64,000 nt of DNA from Cryobacterium tepidiphilum (GTDB taxonomy: Bacteria > Actinomycetota > Actinomycetes > Actinomycetales > Microbacteriaceae), in assembly GCF_003716325.1 (NCBI RefSeq), contig NZ_RDSR01000012.1:1-64000 (forward strand), read 5' to 3'. This document shows positions 54,192-62,636 of this stretch, in pieces. The notes below the pieces were generated by a model, which searched no databases, had not been told where the DNA came from, and saw only the letters and a list, made by a program, of their open reading frames with translations. Made by a program: the position numbers and the translations under genes. Every line of letters begins with the position of its first letter. Position 1 is the stretch's first letter.

Positions 54192-56326
54192 CCATCCGGA
54201 AGAAGAACACGGCCCGCGTCGGCGGCAAGGCGGCCAGCGAGATCCGCGCCGAAGAAGCCGTCGCCGAGCACACCGCCGCGGCCGTCGCCGCCGGTGAGGC
54301 GCAGACCGAGGCCGCTGTCGGCACTGTGCTCGTGACCGACACCCCGGCCGAGGAGGAGTTCGTCCCCGGCCAGTCCGACGGCGACATGTTCGGCGGCACG
54401 CCCGCCCGCAAGGCCGCGCACTTCTGGCCGTCGGCGAAGCGCCTGATCGGCCTGCTGCGCCCCGAGCGCGCCCGCATGACGATCGTCGTCGCCCTGGTCG
54501 TGGTCTCGGTGGTGCTCATGGTGCTGGCGCCGAAGATCCTCGGCCAGGCGATGGACACCATCTTCAACGGGATACTCGGCTCGCAACTGCCCGCCGGCGC
54601 CACCCTCGACCAGGTCGTCGCCGGCCTCCGCGCCGAGGGCAACACCCAGTTCGCCGACATGCTCGAGGGGACCAACGTGGTGCCGGGCCAGGGCATCGAC
54701 TTCACCGTGCTGGGGCGGCTGATCCTGGTGGTCCTCGCCATGTACACCGTCGCATCCGTTCTCGCCTGGGCCCAGGGCTACATACTCAACGGCCTGGTAA
54801 TGCGCGTCGTGTACCAGCTGCGCCAGGACATCGAGGTGAAGATCAACAAGCTCCCCTTGAGCTACTTCGACTCCCGGCAGCGCGGTGATCTGATGTCGCG
54901 CGTCACCAACGACGTCGACAACATCCAGAGCGCGCTGCAGCAGGCGTTCTCGCAGCTCGTGCAGTCGGTGCTCACGGTGCTCGGCATCGCTGTAATGATG
55001 TTCATCGTGTCGTGGCAGCTGGCGCTCATCGCGCTCATCGCCCTGCCGTTGTCGTTCGGCATCGCCGCGGTGATCGGGGTGCGGTCGCAGAAGCTGTTCT
55101 CGGCGCAGTGGAAGAACACCGGGGCGCTCAACGGCCACATCGAAGAGACCTTCTCGGGCCAGGAGATCGTGCGCGTGTTCGGCCGCGACCGGGAGATGCT
55201 CGAGGAGTTCGACAAGCGCAACGAGGGCCTGTTCGCCGCGTCGTTCGGCGCCCAGTTCGTCTCGGGCATGATCATGCCCGCCATGACGTTCGTCTCCTAC
55301 CTCTCCTACGTGCTGATCGCCGTGGTCGGCGCCCTGCGCGTGGCGTCGGGGCAGATGACCCTCGGCGACACGACCGCGTTCATCCAGTACTCGCGCGAGT
55401 TCACCCAGCCGCTGTCGCAGATGGCCGGCATGGCGAACATGCTGCAGTCCGGCGTCGCGTCCGCGGAGCGCACCTTCGAACTGCTCGACGCCGACGAGCA
55501 GGACCCGGAGACCGCGACCGAGCACCTGCCCGAGCGCTCCACCGGCCACGTCGCCTTCGACAACGTGTCGTTCTCGTACAGCGCGGAGCATCCGCTGATC
55601 GAAGACCTCTCGTTCTCGGCCGAGCCCGGCCACACGGTCGCGATCGTCGGGCCCACGGGCGCCGGCAAGACCACCCTGGTGAACCTCGTGATGCGCTTCT
55701 ACGAGCTCACCGGCGGACGCATCCTCCTCGACGGCGTCGACATCACCGCGCTCAGCCGCGGCGAGCTGCGCTCACAGGTGGGCATGGTGCTGCAGGACGC
55801 CTGGCTGTTCGGTGGCAGCATCCGCGACAACATCCGTTATGGGCGTCTCGACGCAACGGATGACGAGGTGGTCGCCGCCGCGAAGGCCACCATGGTCGAC
55901 CGCTTCGTGCGGCAGTTGCCCGACGGGTACGACACCGTGATCGACGAGGACGCCGGCAACGTGTCGGCCGGCGAGCGCCAGCTGATCACGATCGCCCGGG
56001 CGTTCATCGCGAACCCGTCGCTGCTGATCCTCGACGAGGCCACCTCGTCGGTCGACACCCGCACCGAGCTGCTCGTGCAGCACGCCATGGCCGCGCTCCG
56101 GCAGGACCGCACCTCGTTCGTGATCGCGCACCGGCTCTCGACGATCCGCGACGCGCACACCATCCTCGTGATGGAGGCCGGCCGCATCGTGGAGCAGGGC
56201 AACCACGAGACGCTGCTGGAGCAGCGCGGCGCGTACTACAACCTGTACATGTCGCAGTTCATGGGCGGCGAGGCGGAGTCCGACGAGGCGGGCGAGCCTG
56301 CCGCGGATGTGTCGACCCCGGTCTGA
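54188..56326 (+). CDS. ABC exporter half-transporter, subunit 2 (canonical Walker B)
   Basis: A 712-residue partner with an extra charged N-terminal region of about 90 residues, six membrane helices (about 95-410; one long loop near 120-180) and an ATPase domain with Walker A GPTGAGKTT near 490, an altered signature NVSAGERQL near 591, and Walker B LLILDEATS with E617. The canonical Walker B here faces the intact SGGQ signature of subunit 1, giving one working and one degenerate ATP site, as in heterodimeric exporters. ATGA coupling fixes the start. Confidence 0.93.
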   Translation: MTIRKKNTARVGGKAASEIRAEEAVAEHTAAAVAAGEAQTEAAVGTVLVTDTPAEEEFVPGQSDGDMFGGTPARKAAHFWPSAKRLIGLLRPERARMTIVVALVVVSVVLMVLAPKILGQAMDTIFNGILGSQLPAGATLDQVVAGLRAEGNTQFADMLEGTNVVPGQGIDFTVLGRLILVVLAMYTVASVLAWAQGYILNGLVMRVVYQLRQDIEVKINKLPLSYFDSRQRGDLMSRVTNDVDNIQSALQQAFSQLVQSVLTVLGIAVMMFIVSWQLALIALIALPLSFGIAAVIGVRSQKLFSAQWKNTGALNGHIEETFSGQEIVRVFGRDREMLEEFDKRNEGLFAASFGAQFVSGMIMPAMTFVSYLSYVLIAVVGALRVASGQMTLGDTTAFIQYSREFTQPLSQMAGMANMLQSGVASAERTFELLDADEQDPETATEHLPERSTGHVAFDNVSFSYSAEHPLIEDLSFSAEPGHTVAIVGPTGAGKTTLVNLVMRFYELTGGRILLDGVDITALSRGELRSQVGMVLQDAWLFGGSIRDNIRYGRLDATDDEVVAAAKATMVDRFVRQLPDGYDTVIDEDAGNVSAGERQLITIARAFIANPSLLILDEATSSVDTRTELLVQHAMAALRQDRTSFVIAHRLSTIRDAHTILVMEAGRIVEQGNHETLLEQRGAYYNLYMSQFMGGEAESDEAGEPAADVSTPV

Positions 56327-56425
56327 CCGGCACACCATCGCGCGAGGCTCTTGCATCCGTTTTTCGACGGTGTTAGAAAAGTTCTGAGGTCGTTGTCCCC
56401 AGATAGTTGTCGTGGAGTTCCAGCG

Positions 56426-56800
56426 ATGATGATCACAGAATCCGATACGGCTCGGTTCCTTGCGGGCTGCGTGCCGTCCGACCCGGCGTTCGCTGAAGCG
56501 GAGTTGGACGACGACTTCGTGCGCGCGGAGTTCGATGCGATCATTGCGGCTGCGTGGCCGCCCCGGCAGTCGATCGCGGCACCACCGACGTGCCCGGTCG
56601 CTCCGATTCCGGCGGCGCCCTTCACCGGCTTCGCCGTGCCCTGCTGGGTTCCGACCCGCTCCGGTGCGTTCGGGCAACGACCCGACATCGGGCGACGGGT
56701 GCGGTCTCCGCCGACCGCGGGCATACAGTATTCTTTCTATGCCGCGGCCTCGCCTGGCGATTCTGTCGCGGGGCTGCGGCATCTTTCTGCCCGCTTAGAC
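56426..56800 (+). other. Possible short coding remnant in the 56327-56807 gap
   Basis: From ATG 56426 about 75 codons look coding (MITESDTARFLAGC, DDDFVRAEFDAIIAAAWPP), a start-pattern I associate with short hypothetical proteins of Microbacteriaceae. The frame then becomes Arg/Pro/Ser-rich and runs on into the lipoprotein gene without a stop until 57289, so a sensible end cannot be given. It may be a degraded or frameshifted small gene. The first 100 bases of the gap hold no gene. Confidence 0.3.
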
Positions 56801-56807
56801 TTGGCGG

Positions 56808-57386
56808 ATGAGGGCGGCAGGCACGGCACTGGTTCTGGCGGGCGTGCTCGCCCTGACCGGCTGCACATCGAGCAGCACGGTGATCCGCGACGAGACGCCC
56901 AGCGCCACGGCCGCCCCTCGGCCGGCCGGGCCCTCCCCCGCGCCGAGCCCCACGGCCAGCCCGGTTCCCGGTGTCCTTCCGGTGGCGCCGTCCGCGTTCA
57001 CCGAGACCGCCCTCGCCGCCGAATCGAAGCGCACGGCCGACGCCGTCCAGGCGCTCATCGACCCGGGCGCCATCGTGAACGTCGACGACCACTCCCAGCT
57101 CGTGACGAAGAACGACGGCACCGGCCACTACTACGGCATCCTGCGCACGATCACGCTGGTGCCGGCAACGGATGCGACGCACCTGGCCCAGTCGATGGCC
57201 GCAACCCTGCTCGCCTCGGGCTGGCTGAGCCGCGACAGCTCGGACAAAGGCGAGGTCTACCTCACCGGCCTCGCCAGCGCGACGGATGACGCGTCGTCGT
57301 GGTTCCTCGTCATCGGCGGCGACGACACGACCCAGGGACAGTCCGCGCTGTCCATCCAGATGGCCAGCCCCGACATCCGCCCCTGA
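56808..57386 (+). CDS. Hypothetical lipoprotein
   Basis: A 192-residue exported protein with a short signal peptide and lipobox LTGC (C19), a Pro/Ala/Ser-rich spacer (residues 30-60), then a compact alpha/beta domain of about 130 residues (TETALAAESKRTADAVQALID, HYYGILRTITLVPATD, SSWFLVIGGDD). I do not recognise the family. It ends 31 bases before hairpin element copy 3, which separates it from the convergent CorA gene. Confidence 0.78.
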   Translation: MRAAGTALVLAGVLALTGCTSSSTVIRDETPSATAAPRPAGPSPAPSPTASPVPGVLPVAPSAFTETALAAESKRTADAVQALIDPGAIVNVDDHSQLVTKNDGTGHYYGILRTITLVPATDATHLAQSMAATLLASGWLSRDSSDKGEVYLTGLASATDDASSWFLVIGGDDTTQGQSALSIQMASPDIRP

Positions 57387-57417
57387 CGTTTTCTGGCGCA
57401 CCGCCGCCGCCATCCGC

Positions 57418-57471
57418 TGAGGGGTCAATCTGCTCTTCCCACCGCCCGGAAGGTCGATACGCGACCCCTCA
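57418..57471. repeat. TGAGGGGTC-family intergenic hairpin element, copy 3
   Basis: A 54-base element between convergent genes (lipoprotein and CorA). The ends TGAGGGGTC and GACCCCTCA pair perfectly over 9 bases. The right half GGTCGATACGCGACCCCTCA differs from copy 1 by one base, whereas the left half beyond the first 9 bases has diverged and no longer pairs. Confidence 0.75.
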
Positions 57472-57487
57472 CGCCCGGGGAAGGCGC

Positions 57488-58456
57488 CTAAAGCCAGTCG
57501 CGCTTGCGGAACGCGACGTACAGCCCGAGGCCGAGCAGCACGATCAGCCCGGTCGAGACCAGGAATCCCCACTCGGTGTTGAAGCCCGGGTAGGGCAGAT
57601 TCTGCCCGTAGAAGCCGGTGATGGCGGTGGGCACGGCGATGATGGCCGCCCAGCTGGTGACCTTCTTCATGATCAGGTTCATCCGGTTGCCCTGCAGGCT
57701 CAGGTTCGTCTCCAGGATCGTCGCCACCAGTTCCCGCAGCGACTCGGTCGTCTCGGTCGCACGCACGACGTGGTCGTACACGTCCTGCAGGTACGGTTCC
57801 ATGCCGTTGGCCACGACGCCGAGGTCCCGGCGCAGCAGCGTGTTCAGCACCTCCCGCATGGGCACCACTACCCGCCGCAGCGTCAAGAGCGACTTGCGCA
57901 GCTCGAAGGAGCGCCGCTGCACCTCCGCCGTGCGCGGCCGCTCGTCGAACAGCAGGTCCTCGAGGCTGTCGATCGCGTCGTCGAGCTGCTCCACCGCGTC
58001 GAAATGACCGTCGACGATCATGTCGAGCAGGCCCCAGACCAGAAAGCCGATGCCGTGGCCGGCCAGGTCGGCCGCGCTGTCCCAGCGCTCGACGAGCGCA
58101 TCCGTATCGAAGTGCTCGGAGTGGATGGTGACCAACGCCTGGGGCGTGATGAACGCGCTGACCTGGCTCGACGTCATCCGCCCCGACGTCTCGTCGAGGG
58201 TCACCGTGTACGTCGCCAGGAACAGGTGGCTGCTGTAGCGGTCGAGCTTCGCGCGTTGCGCCGGGTGCATGGCGTCTTCGACGGCCAGCGGATGCAGCCC
58301 CAGCTCCTCCTCGAGCACCCGCAACTCGTCGACGGAGGGGCTGTCGAAGTCCACCCACACCAGCGCGGCCTTGTCGGCGAGCAGCTCGGCGACCTCCGTT
58401 ACCGGAAAATTCTCGCGAACGAGCGCCCCACTCTGATACATCCGGGTGCGGACCAT
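57488..58456 (-). CDS. CorA-family divalent cation transporter
   Basis: A 322-residue transporter with a large cytoplasmic N-terminal domain and two C-terminal membrane helices. The signature loop between them reads YGQN (residues near 280, IAVPTAITGFYGQNLPYPG) where classic CorA has YGMN; the M-to-Q change occurs in some family members and could alter selectivity. A basic C terminus (RKRDWL) follows the last helix. Expected to import Mg or another divalent cation. It starts 9 bases after the stop of the HTH protein gene upstream, suggesting cotranscription. Confidence 0.88.
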   Translation of the reverse strand: MVRTRMYQSGALVRENFPVTEVAELLADKAALVWVDFDSPSVDELRVLEEELGLHPLAVEDAMHPAQRAKLDRYSSHLFLATYTVTLDETSGRMTSSQVSAFITPQALVTIHSEHFDTDALVERWDSAADLAGHGIGFLVWGLLDMIVDGHFDAVEQLDDAIDSLEDLLFDERPRTAEVQRRSFELRKSLLTLRRVVVPMREVLNTLLRRDLGVVANGMEPYLQDVYDHVVRATETTESLRELVATILETNLSLQGNRMNLIMKKVTSWAAIIAVPTAITGFYGQNLPYPGFNTEWGFLVSTGLIVLLGLGLYVAFRKRDWL

Positions 58457-58465
58457 GGGCCAATG

Positions 58466-58981
58466 CTACTGACCCGCGGGCTCCTCGCCGGGCTGCGCCG
58501 CGTCGTCGAGGAACACACGCTTGTATTTGCGGCCGTCGGGCAGCTGCACGGTTTCGGCGCGAAGTTTGCCGCGGCTCACCTGCAGGTACACGGCCTGCGC
58601 ACTCACACCGAGCTTCTCGGCGGCCTCGGCCACCGAGTGCCCCGGCAGGTCGGTGGGGCGGCTGCTCGGCCGCGCCGACCGCTTGCGGCCGGCCTCCAGC
58701 CGGGCGATGATCTCGGCATCGGTGCCCTGCCAGCGCCACTTCGCCGCCGCCGGCTTGATGCCTGCCGCCTCCGCGACGGCGTCCCAGCTCTCCCCCGCGG
58801 CGGTCGCGTCACGCACCGCCTGCAGCGTCGCCGGGTCTCGTTCGAGCTCGGCGATCAGCGAACGGATGCCGCGCACCCGCTCCAGCGGATCGGCCGCCGG
58901 CTGCGCCGTGTCGAGCTCGGCGAGCCGGTCGAGGGCCGCCCGCGCGGGCTCGGAGAGGAACGGGGTCATGGTGCTGCCCAT
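58466..58981 (-). CDS. Hypothetical protein with helix-turn-helix segments
   Basis: A 171-residue soluble protein. A first HTH-like segment (ESWDAVAEAAGIKPAAAKWRW, near residues 65-85) and a second (HSVAEAAEKLGVSAQAVYLQVSRGKL, near 115-140) are followed by a beta hairpin (QLPDGRKYKRVFLDD), reminiscent of excisionase-like DNA binders. I do not recognise a named family. ATG 58981 or ATG 58969 may be the start. It is probably cotranscribed with the CorA gene. Confidence 0.75.
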   Translation of the reverse strand: MGSTMTPFLSEPARAALDRLAELDTAQPAADPLERVRGIRSLIAELERDPATLQAVRDATAAGESWDAVAEAAGIKPAAAKWRWQGTDAEIIARLEAGRKRSARPSSRPTDLPGHSVAEAAEKLGVSAQAVYLQVSRGKLRAETVQLPDGRKYKRVFLDDAAQPGEEPAGQ

Positions 58982-59113
58982 GCTAGCGGTCGGTCGTGGT
59001 TCGCCTCGCCCGGCCGCGAGTGCGGTCTACCTGCCGCCTCGCGCGCTCGCGGGCGGCAGAAAGCCCGCACGGGCGCTGGGGCGCAGCACCCGCGTGACGT
59101 TATCGGGCCGGCG

Positions 59114-59479
59114 TCAGCGGATGAGGGAAACGCCCGGCCGTTCCTTCCACTGCACGTCTGCCGTCCACACCGGCACGTCCAAGCGATCGCCTAAGGCCAG
59201 GCAGAGGCGGTCGGCGAGCGAGAGACCCTCACCCGCGCGCCACATCGCTGCAGCGCGTTCGGCGTCATCAGCGGTGACGGGTTCCACAGCAAGGCTGTAA
59301 CTGAACAGGAGTGAGCGGGCGAGTTGCCAATCCGCGCCCGTGGCCTGGACTTTCTGCGCAACCTCGGCCCAGTTTGCGGCACCGCAGGTTGCGCCGTCGA
59401 GAAGCAGCTGCCTAACCCGCTCGTGGCCGGCCTCTCCTTGCAGGTAAGCCAAGAGCGCGGAGTCGTCCAGCACGTTCAC
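59114..59479 (-). CDS. PIN-domain toxin, VapC type
   Basis: A 121-residue PIN ribonuclease. The four acidic metal ligands can be placed: D5 (VLDDSALLA), E39 (NWAEV), D90 (SLADRLCLALG) and D108 (VWTADVQW). VapC toxins cleave specific RNAs when freed from antitoxin. The GTG start at 59479 overlaps the antitoxin stop as GTGA, the standard toxin-antitoxin arrangement. Confidence 0.9.
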   Translation of the reverse strand: MNVLDDSALLAYLQGEAGHERVRQLLLDGATCGAANWAEVAQKVQATGADWQLARSLLFSYSLAVEPVTADDAERAAAMWRAGEGLSLADRLCLALGDRLDVPVWTADVQWKERPGVSLIR

Positions 59480-59721
59480 GCGCTGTCCTCCCGTCTTGAG
59501 GCGGCCCTCCGCTCCGCGAGCAGGTCGGCAACGAGGTCCGTCCCGGCGAGCTGCTCTCGGACGAGCTGCTCGAGTTCGCTACGCGCGGCGAGTATCACCC
59601 CCCGCTCGGTCTCTATTGCGACAAGCGCAGTCCCCTCCGCCCAGTTGCGTCGCTCGCGTATTGCTGCGGGCAAGACGATCCGGCCCTTGTTTCCCACCCG
59701 GATCGGTTCTGTGCCACTCAT
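59476..59721 (-). CDS. AbrB/SpoVT-type antitoxin partner of VapC
   Basis: An 81-residue protein whose N-terminal half is a swapped-hairpin AbrB/MazE DNA-binding domain (PIRVGNKGRIVLPAAIRER, WAEGTALVAIETERGVIL) and whose C-terminal half is helical and should wrap the toxin. ATG 59721 gives the family's usual start; upstream extension adds unlike sequence. It would bind the pair's own promoter in 59722-59772. Confidence 0.88.
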   Translation of the reverse strand: MSGTEPIRVGNKGRIVLPAAIRERRNWAEGTALVAIETERGVILAARSELEQLVREQLAGTDLVADLLAERRAASRREDSA

Positions 59722-59772
59722 GGCGACACTGTACCACCCTCGTGCTCCGAGACGCAGGCCCTGCGTCAACCC

Positions 59773-61200
59773 TCAAGCGCCGGTCGCCCATTCCGGGCCG
59801 TCAGAGCCCCACGGATGACTCGGCGCAGGCCAGTCGGTCGGCCCGCCCTCGTAAGCGAGCGCCGGCAGCGCGTACGTGATTTCGCCGCTCGGAGCGCGCA
59901 CGGTCACGGTCGTCGGCTCTGCCGGAGGCATCGGCGCGACAGCCTCGGGTTCCCGGGGCAGCGCCAGCAGCTCCTGCGCGAGCCGGGCGAGGCTCACCTC
60001 GACCAGTCGGCTTCCGCCCTCGTGGCGCATCCGCCGCAACGAACTGAGGACGCCGGCCGCAAGGAGATACCCGCCCGTGTGGTCGAGCGCCTGCACGGGG
60101 AGCGCTCCCGGCCGGTGTCCGTCCGGGGACTCGAGCCAGCCGATCCCCGACGCCGCCTGCACGATACTGTCGAATCCTCGCCGGCCGCCCCACGGGCCCG
60201 TGCCGCCCCAAGCGCTGATTCGTCCCACCACGATCCCCGGATGCCGCTCCGCCAGCTCCTCGGACGACAGCCCGAACGCTGCAAGCGCGTCGGGACGATA
60301 CCCGGTGACCACCACATCCGCCTGCGACAGGAGTCCGTCGAAGGTGCGCCGGTCGGCGGCCTGCCGCAGGTCCAACAGCGTCGAGCGCTTGCCCGCGCCG
60401 GTGTCGAGGTGCTGCCAGCCCACCTCCGGAAGTGCGGGCGAGTCGACGCGCAGCACGTCGGCGCCGAGCAGCGCGAGCGTTCGCGTCGCGACCGGCCCGG
60501 CGATCACCCGGGTCAGATCCAGCACACGGATGCCGGCCACCGGCGCCGCCGGATTGCTCGCGGTGGGGCGCTTGGGGGCTTCGGCATCGCAGAGGAGGCG
60601 CATGGTGATGAGCGGGAGCCCGCGCACCGCCTCGGCCTGCGGGTGCGCCGCCCACTCCTCCGTCGTGCGCACGGCGACGGCTATCGCGCCCACGGCCCCG
60701 GCCTGCTGCTCCACCTGCAGCGGGTCGAGGGAGGCGAGCCGATCTTCGAAAGCCGCCGTGTCGGCATCCGTCGGCAGGCCCAGCATCTCGAGCAGCCGCC
60801 CCCGGTGATGCGGGTAGTTGGCGTGGGTGCGCACCCAGCCGTCGCCGCAGCGCCAGAATCCGGAGAACTCGGCCCAGACGCCGGGCGGCTCCTTGCCGTC
60901 GAGCCGGAAGTGCCGGTCACTGGTGAGGGCGGTTCGGATGCGGTCGGGGCCGAGCGCCACATGTGGAACGCCCGCCGGTTCGTCGCCAGCCTCTGCCGCG
61001 AGAAGCGCCGCGGCAAGAGAGGCCGCCGCTACCGCGCCCCTGGTGAGCGAGTCGACCGGGAGGTGCGACTGCAGACCGGGCTCGCCGCCGGGCGCGACGA
61101 GGGCAAGGTGCCCCTCGTTTTCGCCGAGCGCGACCCACATGCGCTGAAGAGCGGCGTGAGACGTCGTCGACGTTGCCGCTGGGCGAGCTTCGTTGTCCAC
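59773..61200 (-). CDS. CaiB/BaiF family III CoA-transferase
   Basis: A 475-residue enzyme with a pattern of two family modules: an N-terminal part (SLTRGAVAAASLAAALLAAEAG, WVRTHANYPHHRGRLL) and a C-terminal part with the typical GIRVLDLTRVIAGPVATRTLALLGADVLRVDSP (near residue 240) and GTGPWGGRRGFDSIVQAASG. Family III enzymes move CoA between carboxylic acids through an aspartyl thioester. The glycine-rich active-site context is present, but I could not place the catalytic Asp with certainty. Substrate unknown; no pathway genes adjoin it. Confidence 0.82.
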   Translation of the reverse strand: MDNEARPAATSTTSHAALQRMWVALGENEGHLALVAPGGEPGLQSHLPVDSLTRGAVAAASLAAALLAAEAGDEPAGVPHVALGPDRIRTALTSDRHFRLDGKEPPGVWAEFSGFWRCGDGWVRTHANYPHHRGRLLEMLGLPTDADTAAFEDRLASLDPLQVEQQAGAVGAIAVAVRTTEEWAAHPQAEAVRGLPLITMRLLCDAEAPKRPTASNPAAPVAGIRVLDLTRVIAGPVATRTLALLGADVLRVDSPALPEVGWQHLDTGAGKRSTLLDLRQAADRRTFDGLLSQADVVVTGYRPDALAAFGLSSEELAERHPGIVVGRISAWGGTGPWGGRRGFDSIVQAASGIGWLESPDGHRPGALPVQALDHTGGYLLAAGVLSSLRRMRHEGGSRLVEVSLARLAQELLALPREPEAVAPMPPAEPTTVTVRAPSGEITYALPALAYEGGPTDWPAPSHPWGSDGPEWATGA

Positions 61201-61302
61201 AGCTCAATTGTCACCGGAGAAGCGCGGCCAGGCCAGCGTCGCGCACCCGGCCGCTCCCCCGCTAGGCTCGCACCCGCACCCGCTCAGCGACGAAAGGCAG
61301 CC

Positions 61303-61803
61303 ATGGCGTTACGCGTTCCCCCGACCGGCGGCGAGAAGGAGAGCCTGCAGGCCAGCCTGGACCGGCACCGGGAGGCGGTGCTGTGGAAGCTATCGGGCCT
61401 CGGCGACGAGCAACTCCGCCGCCCGATGACGCCGACGGGCACGACTCTCCTCGGCCTCGCGAAACACCTGGCGGCGGTGGAGTACGGCTGGTTCTGCGAG
61501 ACCTTCGGCCGTGAGACGGAGCCGCTCCCGTTCGACGCCGATGACGAGAACGCCGACCTGCACGTGACATCCGCTGAGTCGACGGATGACGTGCTCGCCT
61601 TCTACGCGCGGGCGCGCGCCGCCTCTGACCAGGTCATCGCCGAGCTCGACCTCGACGACACCGGCACCGCCTGGTACGGCGGCGCGGTGTCGCTTCGATG
61701 GGTGCTCATCCACATGATCGAGGAGACCGCAAGGCACGCCGGGCACATCGACATCGTGCGGGAGCTGATCGACGGCATGGTCGGCGACCACCCCAACGAC
61801 TGA
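61303..61803 (+). CDS. DinB / DUF664 family protein
   Basis: A 166-residue four-helix bundle protein of the mycothiol-dependent enzyme-like DinB superfamily. The metal-binding histidines are visible: H55 (LGLAKHLAAVEYGWF), H141 (LIHMIEETARHAGH) and the nearby H-x3-H (RHAGHIDIVRELIDG). Such proteins are thiol transferases or of unknown activity. ATG 61303 follows GAAAGG. It is divergent from the CoA-transferase and convergent with the sortase gene, with hairpin element copy 4 between. Confidence 0.88.
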   Translation: MALRVPPTGGEKESLQASLDRHREAVLWKLSGLGDEQLRRPMTPTGTTLLGLAKHLAAVEYGWFCETFGRETEPLPFDADDENADLHVTSAESTDDVLAFYARARAASDQVIAELDLDDTGTAWYGGAVSLRWVLIHMIEETARHAGHIDIVRELIDGMVGDHPND

Positions 61804-61823
61804 CGCGGGTAGCGCCCGGCCCA

Positions 61824-61881
61824 TGAGGGGCCAAGAAAGATCAGTTACGCGAGCCGACGACTAGGTTTTTTTGACCCCTCA
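61824..61881. repeat. TGAGGGGTC-family intergenic hairpin element, copy 4
   Basis: A 58-base element between convergent genes. Ends TGAGGGGCC and GACCCCTCA pair with one mismatch; pairing extends through CAAGAAAG on the left and the seven-T run on the right, which would also form a classical intrinsic terminator tail for the plus strand. Confidence 0.75.
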
Positions 61882-61899
61882 CCGGCGGCAATAGCGCCG

Positions 61900-62616
61900 T
61901 CAGGTCAGGTGCGCGAAAACCACGACGTCGTCGACGTACTGGTGCTTGTCCGGGTCCCAGTCGCCGCCGCAGGTGATGAGCCGCAGCTCGGCGCGATCGG
62001 TGTTGCCGTACACCTCGAGCTCCGGGAAGCCGTCTTTGGGAAAGCTCTCGACGCGATCCACGGTGAATTTCGCGGTCGAGCCATCAGCGCGGCTCACGGA
62101 GACCGTGTCACCGGGGCGCACGTCGCCGAGGCGGTAGAACACGACCGGTCCGGCCTTGTAGGTGTCGACGTGACCGAGGATGATCGAGGGGCCGATCTCG
62201 CCCGGGGTGGGTGAGCCGCGGTACCAGCCGGCCGGTGAGTCCTTCTCGAACGGCGGCACCTCGAGGGTGCCGTCATCGTTCAGCCCGAGTTCCATCAGGT
62301 CGGAGTCGACATCGATGGCGGGGATCTGGATGCGGGTCGGCTTGGACGCGTCCATCACGGGGCCGGTGGTCTGAGCGGGCTTCGGCGTGGCCGGGCGCGC
62401 GCTTGCCGTAGGCGCCGCAGTGGGCGCCGGGGTCGGGGAGGCCGGTATCCCGGTATCCGCGGTGGCCAGGGGTGTGGCGGCGGATGCGGGCGGCCGGGGC
62501 GGGGGCATCTGCCCCCAGTAAGCGAAGCCGACGGAGGCGGCACCGCCGAGCACCAGAAGAACCGCCGCCAGGGTCAGCAAACGGCTCGGACGGCGGTTCT
62601 TCTGGTTGTTACTCAT
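61900..62616 (-). CDS. Class F sortase
   Basis: A 238-residue membrane-anchored transpeptidase with one N-terminal helix (residues 12-33), a Pro/Ala/Thr-rich linker and the sortase barrel from about residue 93. H149 (ILGHVDT) and C216 (RLITCGG) are the catalytic His and Cys. The catalytic Arg normally found in a following YRDNVVV segment is not seen; here the corresponding stretch reads HQYVDDVVVF. It starts 20 bases after the stop of the CHRD-like surface protein gene, which ends in a sorting-signal-like tail and is its likely substrate. Confidence 0.9.
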   Translation of the reverse strand: MSNNQKNRRPSRLLTLAAVLLVLGGAASVGFAYWGQMPPPRPPASAATPLATADTGIPASPTPAPTAAPTASARPATPKPAQTTGPVMDASKPTRIQIPAIDVDSDLMELGLNDDGTLEVPPFEKDSPAGWYRGSPTPGEIGPSIILGHVDTYKAGPVVFYRLGDVRPGDTVSVSRADGSTAKFTVDRVESFPKDGFPELEVYGNTDRAELRLITCGGDWDPDKHQYVDDVVVFAHLT

Positions 62617-62636
62617 TGGTTCAGCGACTCTCCGTG

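Noticed and set aside
59114-59721. MazEF rather than VapBC
   Set aside because: The antitoxin is AbrB/MazE-like, but the toxin shows the four PIN-domain acidic residues and no MazF pattern, so the toxin is VapC-type.
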